DNA from: Rhodopseudomonas palustris
Lineage (GTDB): Bacteria > Pseudomonadota > Alphaproteobacteria > Rhizobiales > Xanthobacteraceae
Assembly (NCBI RefSeq): GCF_013415845.1
Contig: NZ_CP058907.1
Span: 1,612,001 to 1,676,000 of the forward strand
DNA length: 64,000 bases
Direction: 5' to 3'
Shown one piece after another: positions 6,693 through 21,841 of this stretch. Position numbers and translations under genes: made by a program. Position 1 is the first letter of the stretch, and each line of letters opens with the position of its first letter. The notes under the pieces are model-generated. The model saw nothing but the letters and a program-made list of their open reading frames with translations, searched no databases and was not told where the DNA came from.

Positions 6693-8888
6693 GTGGCAGG
6701 TCATGCCTCTGGCAGCCCCGCATTCGGGACCGCCGATCTTTCGAATTGCGAACGTGAAGAGATCCACCTCGCCGGCTCGATCCAGCCGCATGGCGCGCTT
6801 CTGGTCGTCAGCGAGCCGGATCATCGCATCATCCAGGCCAGCGCCAACGCCGCGGAATTTCTGAATCTCGGAAGCGTGCTCGGCGTTCCGCTCGCCGAGA
6901 TCGACGGCGATCTGTTGATCAAGATCCTGCCGCATCTCGATCCCACCGCCGAAGGCATGCCGGTCGCGGTGCGCTGCCGGATCGGCAATCCCTCCACGGA
7001 GTACGACGGTCTGATGCATCGGCCTCCGGAAGGCGGGCTGATCATCGAGCTCGAACGTGCCGGCCCGCCGATCGATCTGTCCGGCACGCTGGCGCCGGCG
7101 CTGGAGCGGATCCGCACGGCGGGCTCGCTGCGCGCGCTGTGCGATGACACCGCGCTGCTGTTTCAGCAGTGCACCGGCTACGACCGGGTGATGGTGTATC
7201 GCTTCGACGAGCAGGGCCACGGCGAAGTGTTCTCCGAGCGCCACGTGCCCGGGCTCGAATCCTATTTCGGCAACCGCTATCCGTCGTCGGACATTCCGCA
7301 GATGGCGCGGCGGCTGTACGAGCGGCAGCGCGTCCGCGTGCTGGTCGACGTCAGCTATCAGCCGGTGCCGCTGGAGCCGCGGCTGTCGCCGCTGACCGGG
7401 CGCGATCTCGACATGTCGGGCTGCTTCCTGCGCTCGATGTCGCCGATCCATCTGCAGTACCTGAAGAACATGGGCGTGCGCGCCACCCTGGTGGTGTCGC
7501 TGGTGGTCGGCGGCAAGCTGTGGGGCCTGGTTGCCTGTCACCATTATCTGCCGCGCTTCATCCATTTCGAGCTGCGGGCGATCTGCGAGCTGCTCGCCGA
7601 AGCGATCGCGACGCGGATCACCGCGCTTGAGAGCTTCGCGCAGAGCCAGTCGGAGCTGTTCGTGCAGCGGCTCGAACAGCGCATGATCGAAGCGATCACC
7701 CGTGAAGGCGATTGGCGCGCAGCGATTTTCGACACCAGCCAATCGATCCTGCAGCCGCTGCACGCCGCCGGTTGCGCGCTGGTGTACGAAGACCAGATCA
7801 GGACCATCGGCGACGTGCCTTCCACGCAGGATGTGCGCGAGATCGCCGGGTGGCTCGATCGCCAGCCGCGCGCGGCGGTGACCTCGACCGCGTCGCTCGG
7901 TCTCGACGTGCCGGAGCTCGCGCATCTGACGCGGATGGCGAGCGGCGTGGTCGCGGCGCCGATTTCGGATCATCGCGGCGAGTTTCTGATGTGGTTCCGC
8001 CCCGAGCGCATCCACACCGTTACCTGGGGCGGCGATCCGAAGAAGCCGTTCACGATGGGCGATACACCGGCGGATCTGTCGCCGCGGCGCTCCTTCGCCA
8101 AATGGCATCAGGTTGTCGAAGGCACGTCCGATCCGTGGACGGCCGCCGATCTCGCCGCGGCTCGCACCATCGGTCAGACCGTCGCCGACATCGTGCTGCA
8201 ATTCCGCGCGGTGCGGACACTGATCGCCCGCGAACAGTACGAACAGTTTTCGTCCCAGGTGCACGCTTCGATGCAGCCGGTGCTGATCACCGACGCCGAA
8301 GGCCGCATCCTGCTGATGAACGACTCATTCCGCGACATGTTGCCGGCGGGTTCGCCATCCGCCGTCCATCTCGACGATCTCGCCGGGTTCTTCGTCGAAT
8401 CGAACGATTTCCTGCGCAACGTCGCCGAACTGATCGATCACGGACGCGGGTGGCGCGGCGAAGTTCTGCTGCGCGGCGCCGGCAACCGCCCGTTGCCGCT
8501 GGCAGTGCGCGCCGATCCGGTGACGCGGACGGAGGACCAGTCGCTCGGCTTCGTGCTGATCTTCAGCGACGCTACCGATCGTCGCACCGCAGATGCCGCA
8601 CGCACGCGTTTCCAGGAAGGTATTCTCGCCAGCGCACGTCCCGGCGTGCGGCTCGACTCCAAGTCCGACCTGTTGCACGAGAAGCTGCTGTCCGCGCTGG
8701 TCGAGAACGCGCAGCTTGCCGCATTGGAAATTACTTACGGCGTCGAGACCGGACGCATCGCCGAGCTGCTCGAAGGCGTCCGCCAGTCGATGCTGCGCAC
8801 CGCCGAAGTGCTCGGCCATCTGGTGCAGCACGCGGCGCGCACGGCCGGCAGCGACAGCTCGAGCAATGGCTCGCAGAACAAGAAGTAG
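6693..8888 (+). CDS. bphP1: Bacteriophytochrome BphP1 (PAS-GAF-PHY-PAS, no kinase)
   Basis: Red/far-red photoreceptor, 731 residues, that binds biliverdin and acts on PpsR2 by protein-protein contact. The order is PAS with the chromophore cysteine (LSNCERE, Cys at about residue 19), GAF with the YPSSDIPQMARRLY and CHHYLPRF chromophore-pocket motifs (about 140-320), PHY with the PRRSF tongue motif (about 330-520), then a PAS domain from about 530 and a helical C-terminal segment. There is no histidine-kinase catalytic domain. The start is a GTG immediately after the ppsR2 stop, so translation is coupled. It reads through without frameshift. Heme oxygenase, which makes the chromophore, is the convergent neighbour. 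Confidence 0.96.
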   Translation: MAGHASGSPAFGTADLSNCEREEIHLAGSIQPHGALLVVSEPDHRIIQASANAAEFLNLGSVLGVPLAEIDGDLLIKILPHLDPTAEGMPVAVRCRIGNPSTEYDGLMHRPPEGGLIIELERAGPPIDLSGTLAPALERIRTAGSLRALCDDTALLFQQCTGYDRVMVYRFDEQGHGEVFSERHVPGLESYFGNRYPSSDIPQMARRLYERQRVRVLVDVSYQPVPLEPRLSPLTGRDLDMSGCFLRSMSPIHLQYLKNMGVRATLVVSLVVGGKLWGLVACHHYLPRFIHFELRAICELLAEAIATRITALESFAQSQSELFVQRLEQRMIEAITREGDWRAAIFDTSQSILQPLHAAGCALVYEDQIRTIGDVPSTQDVREIAGWLDRQPRAAVTSTASLGLDVPELAHLTRMASGVVAAPISDHRGEFLMWFRPERIHTVTWGGDPKKPFTMGDTPADLSPRRSFAKWHQVVEGTSDPWTAADLAAARTIGQTVADIVLQFRAVRTLIAREQYEQFSSQVHASMQPVLITDAEGRILLMNDSFRDMLPAGSPSAVHLDDLAGFFVESNDFLRNVAELIDHGRGWRGEVLLRGAGNRPLPLAVRADPVTRTEDQSLGFVLIFSDATDRRTADAARTRFQEGILASARPGVRLDSKSDLLHEKLLSALVENAQLAALEITYGVETGRIAELLEGVRQSMLRTAEVLGHLVQHAARTAGSDSSSNGSQNKK

Positions 8889-8931
8889 CGCTGCGTCTCT
8901 CAGCCGCAGGCGCGGCAAGCGCAGAGACTGG

Positions 8932-9594
8932 TTAGGCGTCGAGATGCTGCTGCACCGCGACCGACAGTGCGATGTTGCAGGTGAACGCCACCGCGCCTTC
9001 CTCGATCACCGCCGCCGCATCGGGAGCCGCAGCACCGGCCCGCTCCAGCGCCTCGCGATAGTCGGTCTTCAACGTCGCCGGATCACCGATTGCCGAAAAG
9101 TCGTAGTGGGCGAGTTCGCCGGCACTGAGCTGCATGGTCTTCTCCAGCAGCCGACGCACGATCTGTCCGCCGTTGAGGTCGCCGAGATAGCGGGTGTAGG
9201 CGTGCGCGATCAGGCGGCTGCCGTCGCCTTCGCTCACCTCCGCGATCCGCTCTGCATAGGCTTCGGCAGCCGGCAGCACCGGCAGCCGCTCGTGCCAATC
9301 CGCACCGGCAAGCGCGGCGAGGTCGGATTCGATCGCCGGCGTGCGTGCCAGCGGATGCGCGGCGAGCGGCGCCAGGATCGGATTGTCGCGGTGTCGCTCG
9401 ATGCCGGCTTCGATCGCCCGATAGGCCGGATGTAGATTGCGCAGCAGCAGCGTGTAGCCGTCGCGCCCTGCGGTGCCGTGCAAAATCTCGGAGAGGATGC
9501 CCGATTTCTCGGCTTCGAGATGCAGCTGTCGGGTCCGCACATACAACGCGGTGACGACACTGTCCGCGCCGCGTTTCGCTGCTTCCACCACCAT
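8932..9594 (-). CDS. hmuO: Heme oxygenase (biliverdin supply for BphP1)
   Basis: A 220-residue heme oxygenase that opens heme to biliverdin, iron and CO. Visible family features are the proximal heme histidine in TRQLHLEAEKSG (about residue 25) and the distal helix GDLNGGQIV (about 138-146). It is the second gene of an aerR-hmuO unit (60-base gap) and converges on bphP1, whose chromophore it supplies. The start ATG at 9594 has a strong GGAGG, but that ribosome-binding site lies inside an 8-bp hairpin (9598-9619). Confidence 0.93.
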   Translation of the reverse strand: MVVEAAKRGADSVVTALYVRTRQLHLEAEKSGILSEILHGTAGRDGYTLLLRNLHPAYRAIEAGIERHRDNPILAPLAAHPLARTPAIESDLAALAGADWHERLPVLPAAEAYAERIAEVSEGDGSRLIAHAYTRYLGDLNGGQIVRRLLEKTMQLSAGELAHYDFSAIGDPATLKTDYREALERAGAAAPDAAAVIEEGAVAFTCNIALSVAVQQHLDA

Positions 9595-9597
9595 ACC

Positions 9598-9619
9598 AGG
9601 CCTCCAATGCAGGAGGCCT
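9598..9619 (-). promoter_or_regulatory. Hairpin overlapping the hmuO ribosome-binding site
   Basis: Arms at 9598-9605 and 9612-9619 form an 8-bp perfect stem with a 6-base loop in the aerR-hmuO gap. On the minus strand the 3' arm contains GGAGGCC, the hmuO Shine-Dalgarno, ending a few bases before the ATG. There is no T-tract, so translational control is likelier than termination. The effect is inferred from sequence alone. Confidence 0.5.
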
Positions 9620-9654
9620 TATAGCAGAAATCGAATCGCGAATGCGAACCCGCG

Positions 9655-10536
9655 TCAGCTCTTGTTCCGCGCGGCGTGGACCAGCGCGCGGGCGAGCCGC
9701 GGCGCGGTTGCCCCATCGACCGCATAACCGTCCGCTCCGATCGAGCGGATCAGTTCCGGCCGGAGCAGCAGCAGCGGGCCGCCGAGCAGGATTGCCACAT
9801 CGCGATTGCGCGAGTCGCGGCGGATGTCCTGGACGTAGCGCTTGAGTTGATCGAGGTGGCGATCGCCGCCGACCGAAAAGCCGACGACGTCGAACATACG
9901 GTCCTGCACCAGGGACATCATCTCGCGACGCGTGTTGAAAGGGCCGGTCCAGATGTCCCAGCCGTCGCGCCTGAAGAACTCTGCGACCATCGTCAGCCCG
10001 AAGCTGTGTTGCTCGCCATCCAGCGTGGTCAACAGCACAGTGCCACCACCACTGGCACGGTGATCATCGGCAACGCTTTCGCCGAGATGGCGAAGAATTC
10101 GTTGCAGCCGACTAACCCCGAGCGTGACGTTGAGGAAGTTCGCGCTGTCGTGCTCCCACATCTCGCCGAGGCGCTGCGCGGCCGGCGCGAGCAGGTTGAG
10201 GAAGATCAATTCGGTGGCAGTCCCCCGCGCGATAAGACTCTCCACGTAGTCGAAGGCAGCAGTCTCGTCGTGACCGAGAACCAACAGGGTGAAGTGCTGC
10301 ACACCGAAAGGCGTACCAGGATCGACCGGGGCGGACATGTTCGAAAACGAGATCGTGTGCAGCTTAATTCGGGAATGGGTGAGCGTTCGAAGCGATAGGG
10401 CAATGGCAGAGGTCTGGGGCCGGGGGCGTGCTCGCCAGAGCGGCTCCGGGATCGGAGGGGGTAGGGGTGTCACCGGGAGGGTGGCCGGTTCGGCGTCGGC
10501 AATGGCCGCGATCGGAGGGTCGTCCCAGTCCGTCAT
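9655..10536 (-). CDS. aerR: PpaA/AerR-type cobalamin-binding photosynthesis regulator
   Basis: A 293-residue protein with a proline-rich N-terminus (about 1-70) followed by a helical cap and a B12-binding Rossmann domain. The H-x-x-G cobalamin-ligand motif is present (GEQHSFGLTMVAEFF, about residue 180), with later GGPLLLLRPE. AerR/PpaA proteins bind cobalamin, interact with PpsR/CrtJ and relieve or modify repression of photosynthesis genes. The start ATG at 10536 has AGGGAG upstream. It is divergent from bchF and leads hmuO. The N-terminal 70 residues are low-complexity, and internal ATG starts exist, so the exact N-terminus is less sure than the family. Confidence 0.88.
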   Translation of the reverse strand: MTDWDDPPIAAIADAEPATLPVTPLPPPIPEPLWRARPRPQTSAIALSLRTLTHSRIKLHTISFSNMSAPVDPGTPFGVQHFTLLVLGHDETAAFDYVESLIARGTATELIFLNLLAPAAQRLGEMWEHDSANFLNVTLGVSRLQRILRHLGESVADDHRASGGGTVLLTTLDGEQHSFGLTMVAEFFRRDGWDIWTGPFNTRREMMSLVQDRMFDVVGFSVGGDRHLDQLKRYVQDIRRDSRNRDVAILLGGPLLLLRPELIRSIGADGYAVDGATAPRLARALVHAARNKS

Positions 10537-10867
10537 GAGCGGTACTCCCTGACCTTCGACTTAAGGCTGACGGCCGACAGACCGTCAAGTTTAATTTACG
10601 TATGGTTTGATTGACAGTGGCATGAGTGGAGACTAGCCTTTGTTGATCAGCCGCACTTTAGGGAGTGGCGCGGTGCATCATCCGTCAGCATCAGATCAAG
10701 AAAAAGAGGGTCTCGGTGCGACAGTCCCGGCCTCCCAATCTAACGTTCCGGTATCGCACCACCGCGACACGCACGTGTCAAACGTTCTTTACATGAAGAG
10801 CGCGGAGGGTGCTTTGCCGCACAATGGCACCGCTGGTGCGGTTTCTCAGCAAAAGCAGACGGTTAAG
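10537..10867. promoter_or_regulatory. Divergent control region aerR / bchF (331 bp)
   Basis: A sigma-70-like pair is visible on the plus strand: TTGACA at 10611-10616, a 17-base spacer, and a weak TAGCCT at 10634-10639. A near-consensus PpsR site (CGT-N12-ACA, 10599-10616) overlaps that -35. An exact PpsR box follows at 10776-10793. The bchF frame is open upstream to 10640, but family N-termini begin near the ATG at 10868, so most of this stretch is probably leader or promoter. Confidence 0.6.
10776..10793. promoter_or_regulatory. PpsR/CrtJ box (exact TGT-N12-ACA) upstream of bchF
   Basis: The sequence TGTCAAACGTTCTTTACA matches TGT-N12-ACA exactly and extends the palindrome (TGT-AA/TT-ACA). 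It sits 75 bp upstream of the preferred bchF start. PpsR binding here would repress the whole bchF-hemA operon. Binding is inferred from the consensus. Confidence 0.7.
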
Positions 10868-12639
<1,772 letters not shown>

Positions 12640-12641
12640 CC

Positions 12642-14238
12642 ATGCAGCTCACCGTATGGACCTATGAAGGCCCTCCCCATGTCGGCGCGATGCGCGTTGC
12701 CACGGGTATGGAGAAATTGCACTACGTGCTGCACGCTCCGCAGGGCGACACCTACGCCGATCTGTTGTTCACGATGATCGAGCGCCGCAACAAGCGGCCG
12801 CCGGTGACCTACACGACGTTCGCCGCGCGCGATCTCGGCAAGGACACCGCCGAGCTGTTCATGAGCGCGGCCCGCAATGCCTATGCGCGCTTCAAGCCGC
12901 AGGCGATGATCGTCGGCGCGTCCTGCACCGGCTCGCTGATTCAGGACGATCCGGGCGGGCTCGCCAAGTCGCTCGGGTTCTCGATCCCGGTGATCCCGAT
13001 CGATCTGCCGGCGTATCAGCGCAAGGAAAACTGGGGCGCGTCCGAGACGTTCTATCAGCTGGTGCGCGCGATCGCCGGCCCGAAGGCGCCGCCGCCCGGC
13101 ACCAAGCGTGCTGAGCGCGCGCCGGGCCAGCGCGCCAAGTGCAATCTGCTCGGGCCGACCGCGCTCGGCTTCCGCCATCGCGACGACATCACCGAAATCA
13201 CCAGGCTGCTCGGCCAGCTCGGCATTGACGTGAACGTGGTGGCGCCGATGGGCGCGACGCCAGCGGATCTGACCCGTCTCGGCGAGGCCGACTTCAACGT
13301 CGTGCTGTATCCGGAAGTCGCCTCGCAGGCGGCGTCCTGGCTGCAGCGGATCTTCCATCAACCGTTCACCAAGACGATTCCGATCGGCGTGTCGGCGACG
13401 CGCGAATTCGTGCGCGAAGTCGCGGGCCTTGCCGGCGTCGATCCGGAGCCGGTGCTGGCTGCGGCCTCGACCCGGCTGCCGTGGTACTCGCATTCGGTCG
13501 ACTCGACCTACCTGACCAACAAGCGCGTCTTTATCTTCGGCGATGCCACCCATGCGATCGCCTCGGCGCGAATCGCGTCGGAGGAGCTTGGCTTCAAGGT
13601 GGTCGGGCTCGGCACCTACAGCCGTGAATTCGGCCGCGACGTCCGCGAGGCGGCGGCGAAATACGGCGTCGAGGCGCTGATCACCGACGACTATCTCGAA
13701 GTCGAAGCCAAGGTCGCCGAACTGCATCCGGAGCTGGTGCTCGGGACCCAGATGGAGCGCCACATCGCCAAGCGCCTCGGCGTGCCCTGCGCGGTGATCT
13801 CGGCGCCGGTGCACGTCCAGGATTTCCCCGCGCGCTATGCGCCGCAGATGGGATTCGAAGGCGCCAATGTGATCTTCGACACCTGGGTCCATCCGCTGAT
13901 GATGGGCCTCGAAGAGCATCTTCTGGCGATGTTCAAGGACGATTTCGAATTCAAGGACGGCGCGCTACCGTCACATCTCGGCACCGGCCACGCACCGGCT
14001 TCCGCGCCCGCAGCGGCGGAGGTCGCCGTTGCGCTGCCGCAAAGCGCGCCGGTTCTCGACGGTGCAGCATCTAACCCGGCTCCGGTCGCAACCGCCCCCA
14101 CAGGGGCCGTGTGGGCGCCGGAAGCCGAAAAGGAACTGCTGAAGATACCGTTCTTCGTCCGCGGCAAGGCTCGCCGAAATACCGAGCGCTTCGCCAACGA
14201 AAACGGTGTCGCAACCATTACTGTCGAGACCTTGTACG

Positions 14239-14264
<26 letters not shown>
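12642..14264 (+). CDS. bchB: Light-independent protochlorophyllide reductase subunit B
   Basis: Partner of BchN. Asp36, the unusual aspartate ligand of the NB cluster, is in place ([13 protein letters not shown]). The 540-residue protein has the catalytic nitrogenase-like core to about residue 435, an Ala/Pro/Val-rich linker (about 445-490), and the small C-terminal domain ([20 protein letters not shown]) typical of the family. The 3' end overlaps the start of bchH by 26 bases. Confidence 0.97.
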
Positions 14265-18919
<4,655 letters not shown>

Positions 18920-18920
<1 letters not shown>

Positions 18921-19621
18921 TGGCGTTGGGCAGCTACATCGAGCGACGCGGCGAGCTTGAAACCTATTTCGATCGCACCGCGGCCGACACCTGGGCCAAG
19001 CTGACGTCGGATGCTCCCGTCAGCGGCATTCGCGCCACCGTGCGCGCCGGCCGCGACGAAATGCGCAACACGCTGCTGTCGTGGCTTCCCGCCGACATGA
19101 CCGGCACCCGGCTGCTCGACGCCGGTTGCGGCACCGGCGCGCTGTCGATCGAGGCGGCGCGGCGCGGTGCCAAGATCGTTGCGATCGATCTGTCGCCGAC
19201 ATTGGTGGCGGTGGCGCGCGAGCGTCTGCCGGACGACATCGATCCGGCCGCGATCGACTTCCGCTCCGGCGACATGCTCGACCCCGAACTCGGCGAGTTC
19301 GACTTCGTGGTCGCGATGGACTCGCTGATCCACTACCTGCCGCACGACATCTGCCGCATGTTGGCGACGCTGGCGTCGCGCACCCGGCAATCGATGGCGG
19401 TGACGTTCGCGCCGAAGACTCCGCTGCTGACGCTGATGCATTTCGTCGGCGGTTTCTTCCCGCGCGCAGACCGTGCGCCGGCGATCGAGCCGATCAGCGA
19501 AAAGACGCTTCGTGGCCTGGTGGCGGAAGATCCGCTGCTGGCGCAATGGCAGCCCGGCCGCACCCATCGGGTGTCGTCCGGCTTCTATACCTCGCAGGCC
19601 CTGGAGATGGTTCGACGATGA
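18920..19621 (+). CDS. bchM: Mg-protoporphyrin IX O-methyltransferase (BchM)
   Basis: SAM-dependent methylation of the C13 propionate of Mg-protoporphyrin IX, producing the AcsF substrate. The 233-residue product has SAM motif I, LLDAGCGTGALSIEA (about residues 65-79), and a motif II-like EFDFVVAMDSLIHYL. The ATG at 18920 shares its A with the bchL stop (TGATG), and the gene overlaps lhaA by four bases. A TTG at 18917 would add one residue and is not needed. Confidence 0.96.
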
Positions 19622-21051
19622 GCCAAGTGGCGGCGACTTTGGCGAAAGGCTGGATGCGTCTCGGGACGCGTTTCCTGCCGTTCGCTGACGCGGCGACGAA
19701 GGAGCTTCCGCTCGGTCGTCTGCTGCGTCTGTCGCTGTTCCAGGTCTCGGTTGGTGCTTCGATCGTTCTGCTCAACGGCACCCTCAATCGGGTGATGATC
19801 GTCGAGCTCGGCGTTACCACACTGCTCGTTTCGCTGATGGTGTCGCTGCCGCTGGTGTTCGCGCCGTTCCGCGTGCTGATCGGCTTCAAGTCCGACCATC
19901 ACCGCTCGGTGCTCGGCTGGCGCCGGGTGCCGTACATCTGGATGGGCACGCTGCTGCAATTCGGCGGCTTCGCCATCATGCCGTTCGCGCTGCTGGTGCT
20001 GTCGGGCGAGGGCGCTTATCCGGCGGTGTACGGTCAGTTCGGCGCAGCGCTGGCGTTCCTCTTGGTCGGCGCCGGCCTGCACACCACACAGACCGCCGGT
20101 CTTGCGCTCGCCACCGACATCGCGCCGGAAGACTCGCGGCCGCGGGTCGTGGCGTTTCTGTATGTGATGCTGCTGATCGGCATGACCGGCAGCGCCGTGA
20201 TCTTCAGCGAACTGCTGCGCGACTTCAGCGAGCTCAAGCTCATTCAGGTGATTCAGGGCGTTGCGGTGGTGCAGCTGCTGCTGAACATCGTTGCGTTGTG
20301 GAAGCAGGAAGCCCGTAACCCGGCACTGACCGCCGCCTCGCGGCAGCGTCCGCAGTTCGGCGAGTCCTGGGCGCAGTTCCGCGCTGCCGGCGGCTCGACC
20401 CGGATGCTGGTAGCGGTGGCGCTCGGCACAGCCGGCTTTTCGATGCAGGACATTTTGCTGGAGCCGTTCGGCGCGCAGGTGCTGCAGCTCACCGTCGGTC
20501 AGACCACGGCGCTCACGGCATTCTTCGCAATCGGCACGCTCGCCGGCTTTGCGCTGGCGGCGCGGACGCTCGGCCGCGGCGGCGATCCGTATCGGCTCGC
20601 AGGGCTCGGTGCGATGATCGGCATGTTCGCCTTCGCAGCGGTGGTGATTTCGGCGCCGGCGCAGTCGGTGCTGCTGTTCCGTGTCGGCACTGCGCTGATC
20701 GGTCTCGGCGGCGGCCTGTTTGCGGCCGGCACGCTGACCGCGGCAATGGCCGTCGCGTCAGGCAGCGACTCGGGAATGGCGCTCGGCACGTGGGGCGCAG
20801 TGCAGGCAACCGCCGCCGGCGGCGGAATCCTGCTCGGCGGCGGCATTCGCGACGCCGTCGCTTCGCTCGCCAGTGACGGCACGCTTGGTGCCGTGCTGTC
20901 GGGGCCGGCAATTGGTTACTGCTTCGTTTACTACATCGAGATCGCGTTGCTGTTTGCAACGCTTGTTGCGGTCGGTCCGCTCGTGCGCACGACACGAACG
21001 AACTACGCGCAGTCGTCAGCCAAATTCGGCCTTGCCGAATTTCCAGGTTAA
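19618..21051 (+). CDS. lhaA: LhaA, light-harvesting 1 assembly carrier (PucC family)
   Basis: A 477-residue MFS-type membrane protein of the BCD family required in Rhodobacter for efficient LH1 assembly. The LNGTLNRVMIVELGVTTLLV motif near residue 55 and about 12 hydrophobic helices are visible. The bchM-lhaA-puhA order is conserved in purple bacteria. It starts within the bchM stop; puhA follows after 22 bases. This is the second PucC-family gene in the window (see 1116). Confidence 0.95.
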   Translation: MSQVAATLAKGWMRLGTRFLPFADAATKELPLGRLLRLSLFQVSVGASIVLLNGTLNRVMIVELGVTTLLVSLMVSLPLVFAPFRVLIGFKSDHHRSVLGWRRVPYIWMGTLLQFGGFAIMPFALLVLSGEGAYPAVYGQFGAALAFLLVGAGLHTTQTAGLALATDIAPEDSRPRVVAFLYVMLLIGMTGSAVIFSELLRDFSELKLIQVIQGVAVVQLLLNIVALWKQEARNPALTAASRQRPQFGESWAQFRAAGGSTRMLVAVALGTAGFSMQDILLEPFGAQVLQLTVGQTTALTAFFAIGTLAGFALAARTLGRGGDPYRLAGLGAMIGMFAFAAVVISAPAQSVLLFRVGTALIGLGGGLFAAGTLTAAMAVASGSDSGMALGTWGAVQATAAGGGILLGGGIRDAVASLASDGTLGAVLSGPAIGYCFVYYIEIALLFATLVAVGPLVRTTRTNYAQSSAKFGLAEFPG

Positions 21052-21073
21052 CTAAGAGGAAGGGGTCTGTCCC

Positions 21074-21841
21074 ATGCAACCCGGAGCGTATTTGGACTTA
21101 GCACAGGTTACCCTGTACGTATTTTGGATCTTCTTCGCTGGCTTGCTGTTCTATCTCCGCCGGGAAGACAAGCGCGAGGGCTATCCGCTGGTGGCTGATG
21201 CCGGCAGCGGCACTCGCCTGGCGAAGATCGGCGTGCCTGCGCCGCCGGATCCGAAGACCTACCTGCTGCGTGGCGGTGCGACCAAGACCGTGCCGTCGAC
21301 CAGCAACGACCGCCCGAACGTGGCGCTCACTCCGGCCGCTCCGTGGCCGGGTGCGCCGTTCGTCCCGACCGGCAATCCGTTCGCCGATGGCGTCGGCCCG
21401 GGCTCCTACGCGCAGCGCGCCGATGTGCCGGAACTCGGCCTCGACAACCTGCCGATCATCGTTCCGCTGCGTGCCGCCAAGGGCATGTTCCTCGATCCGC
21501 GTGACCCGAACCCGGTTGGTATGCCGGTCGTCGGCTGCGACGGCGTGGTCGGTGGTACGGTGACCGAAGTGTGGGTCGACCGCGCCGAAGTGCTCGCCCG
21601 CTACCTCGAGGTCGAGGTTGCCAAGAGCCGCAAGCGCGTGCTGCTCCCGGTGCCGTTCGCGCTGATCAACGATCCGTTCGGCAAGGTGTCCGTCGACGCC
21701 ATCCGCGGCGATCAGTTCGCCGGCGTCCCGACCACCTCGAAGGGCGATCAGGTCTCCAAGCTCGAAGAAGACAAGATCTGCGCGTATTACGGCGCCGGCA
21801 CTCTCTACGCCACGCCGCTGCGTTCGGAGTCGCTCGTATGA
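21074..21841 (+). CDS. puhA: Photosynthetic reaction centre H subunit
   Basis: The 255-residue H subunit of the type II reaction centre: one N-terminal transmembrane helix (LDLAQVTLYVFWIFFAGLLFYL, about residues 8-29), then the conserved RREDKREGYPL linker and a cytoplasmic beta-barrel domain (DGVVGGTVTEVWVDRAE). It binds the L/M dimer and influences the QB proton path. A strong GAGGAAGGGG ribosome-binding region precedes ATG 21074. The stop overlaps puhB. Confidence 0.98.
   Translation: MQPGAYLDLAQVTLYVFWIFFAGLLFYLRREDKREGYPLVADAGSGTRLAKIGVPAPPDPKTYLLRGGATKTVPSTSNDRPNVALTPAAPWPGAPFVPTGNPFADGVGPGSYAQRADVPELGLDNLPIIVPLRAAKGMFLDPRDPNPVGMPVVGCDGVVGGTVTEVWVDRAEVLARYLEVEVAKSRKRVLLPVPFALINDPFGKVSVDAIRGDQFAGVPTTSKGDQVSKLEEDKICAYYGAGTLYATPLRSESLV

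Noticed and set aside
14206..14238. Earlier GTG start for bchH
   Set aside because: It lies further inside bchB and adds residues unlike BchH N-termini; ATG 14239 fits better.
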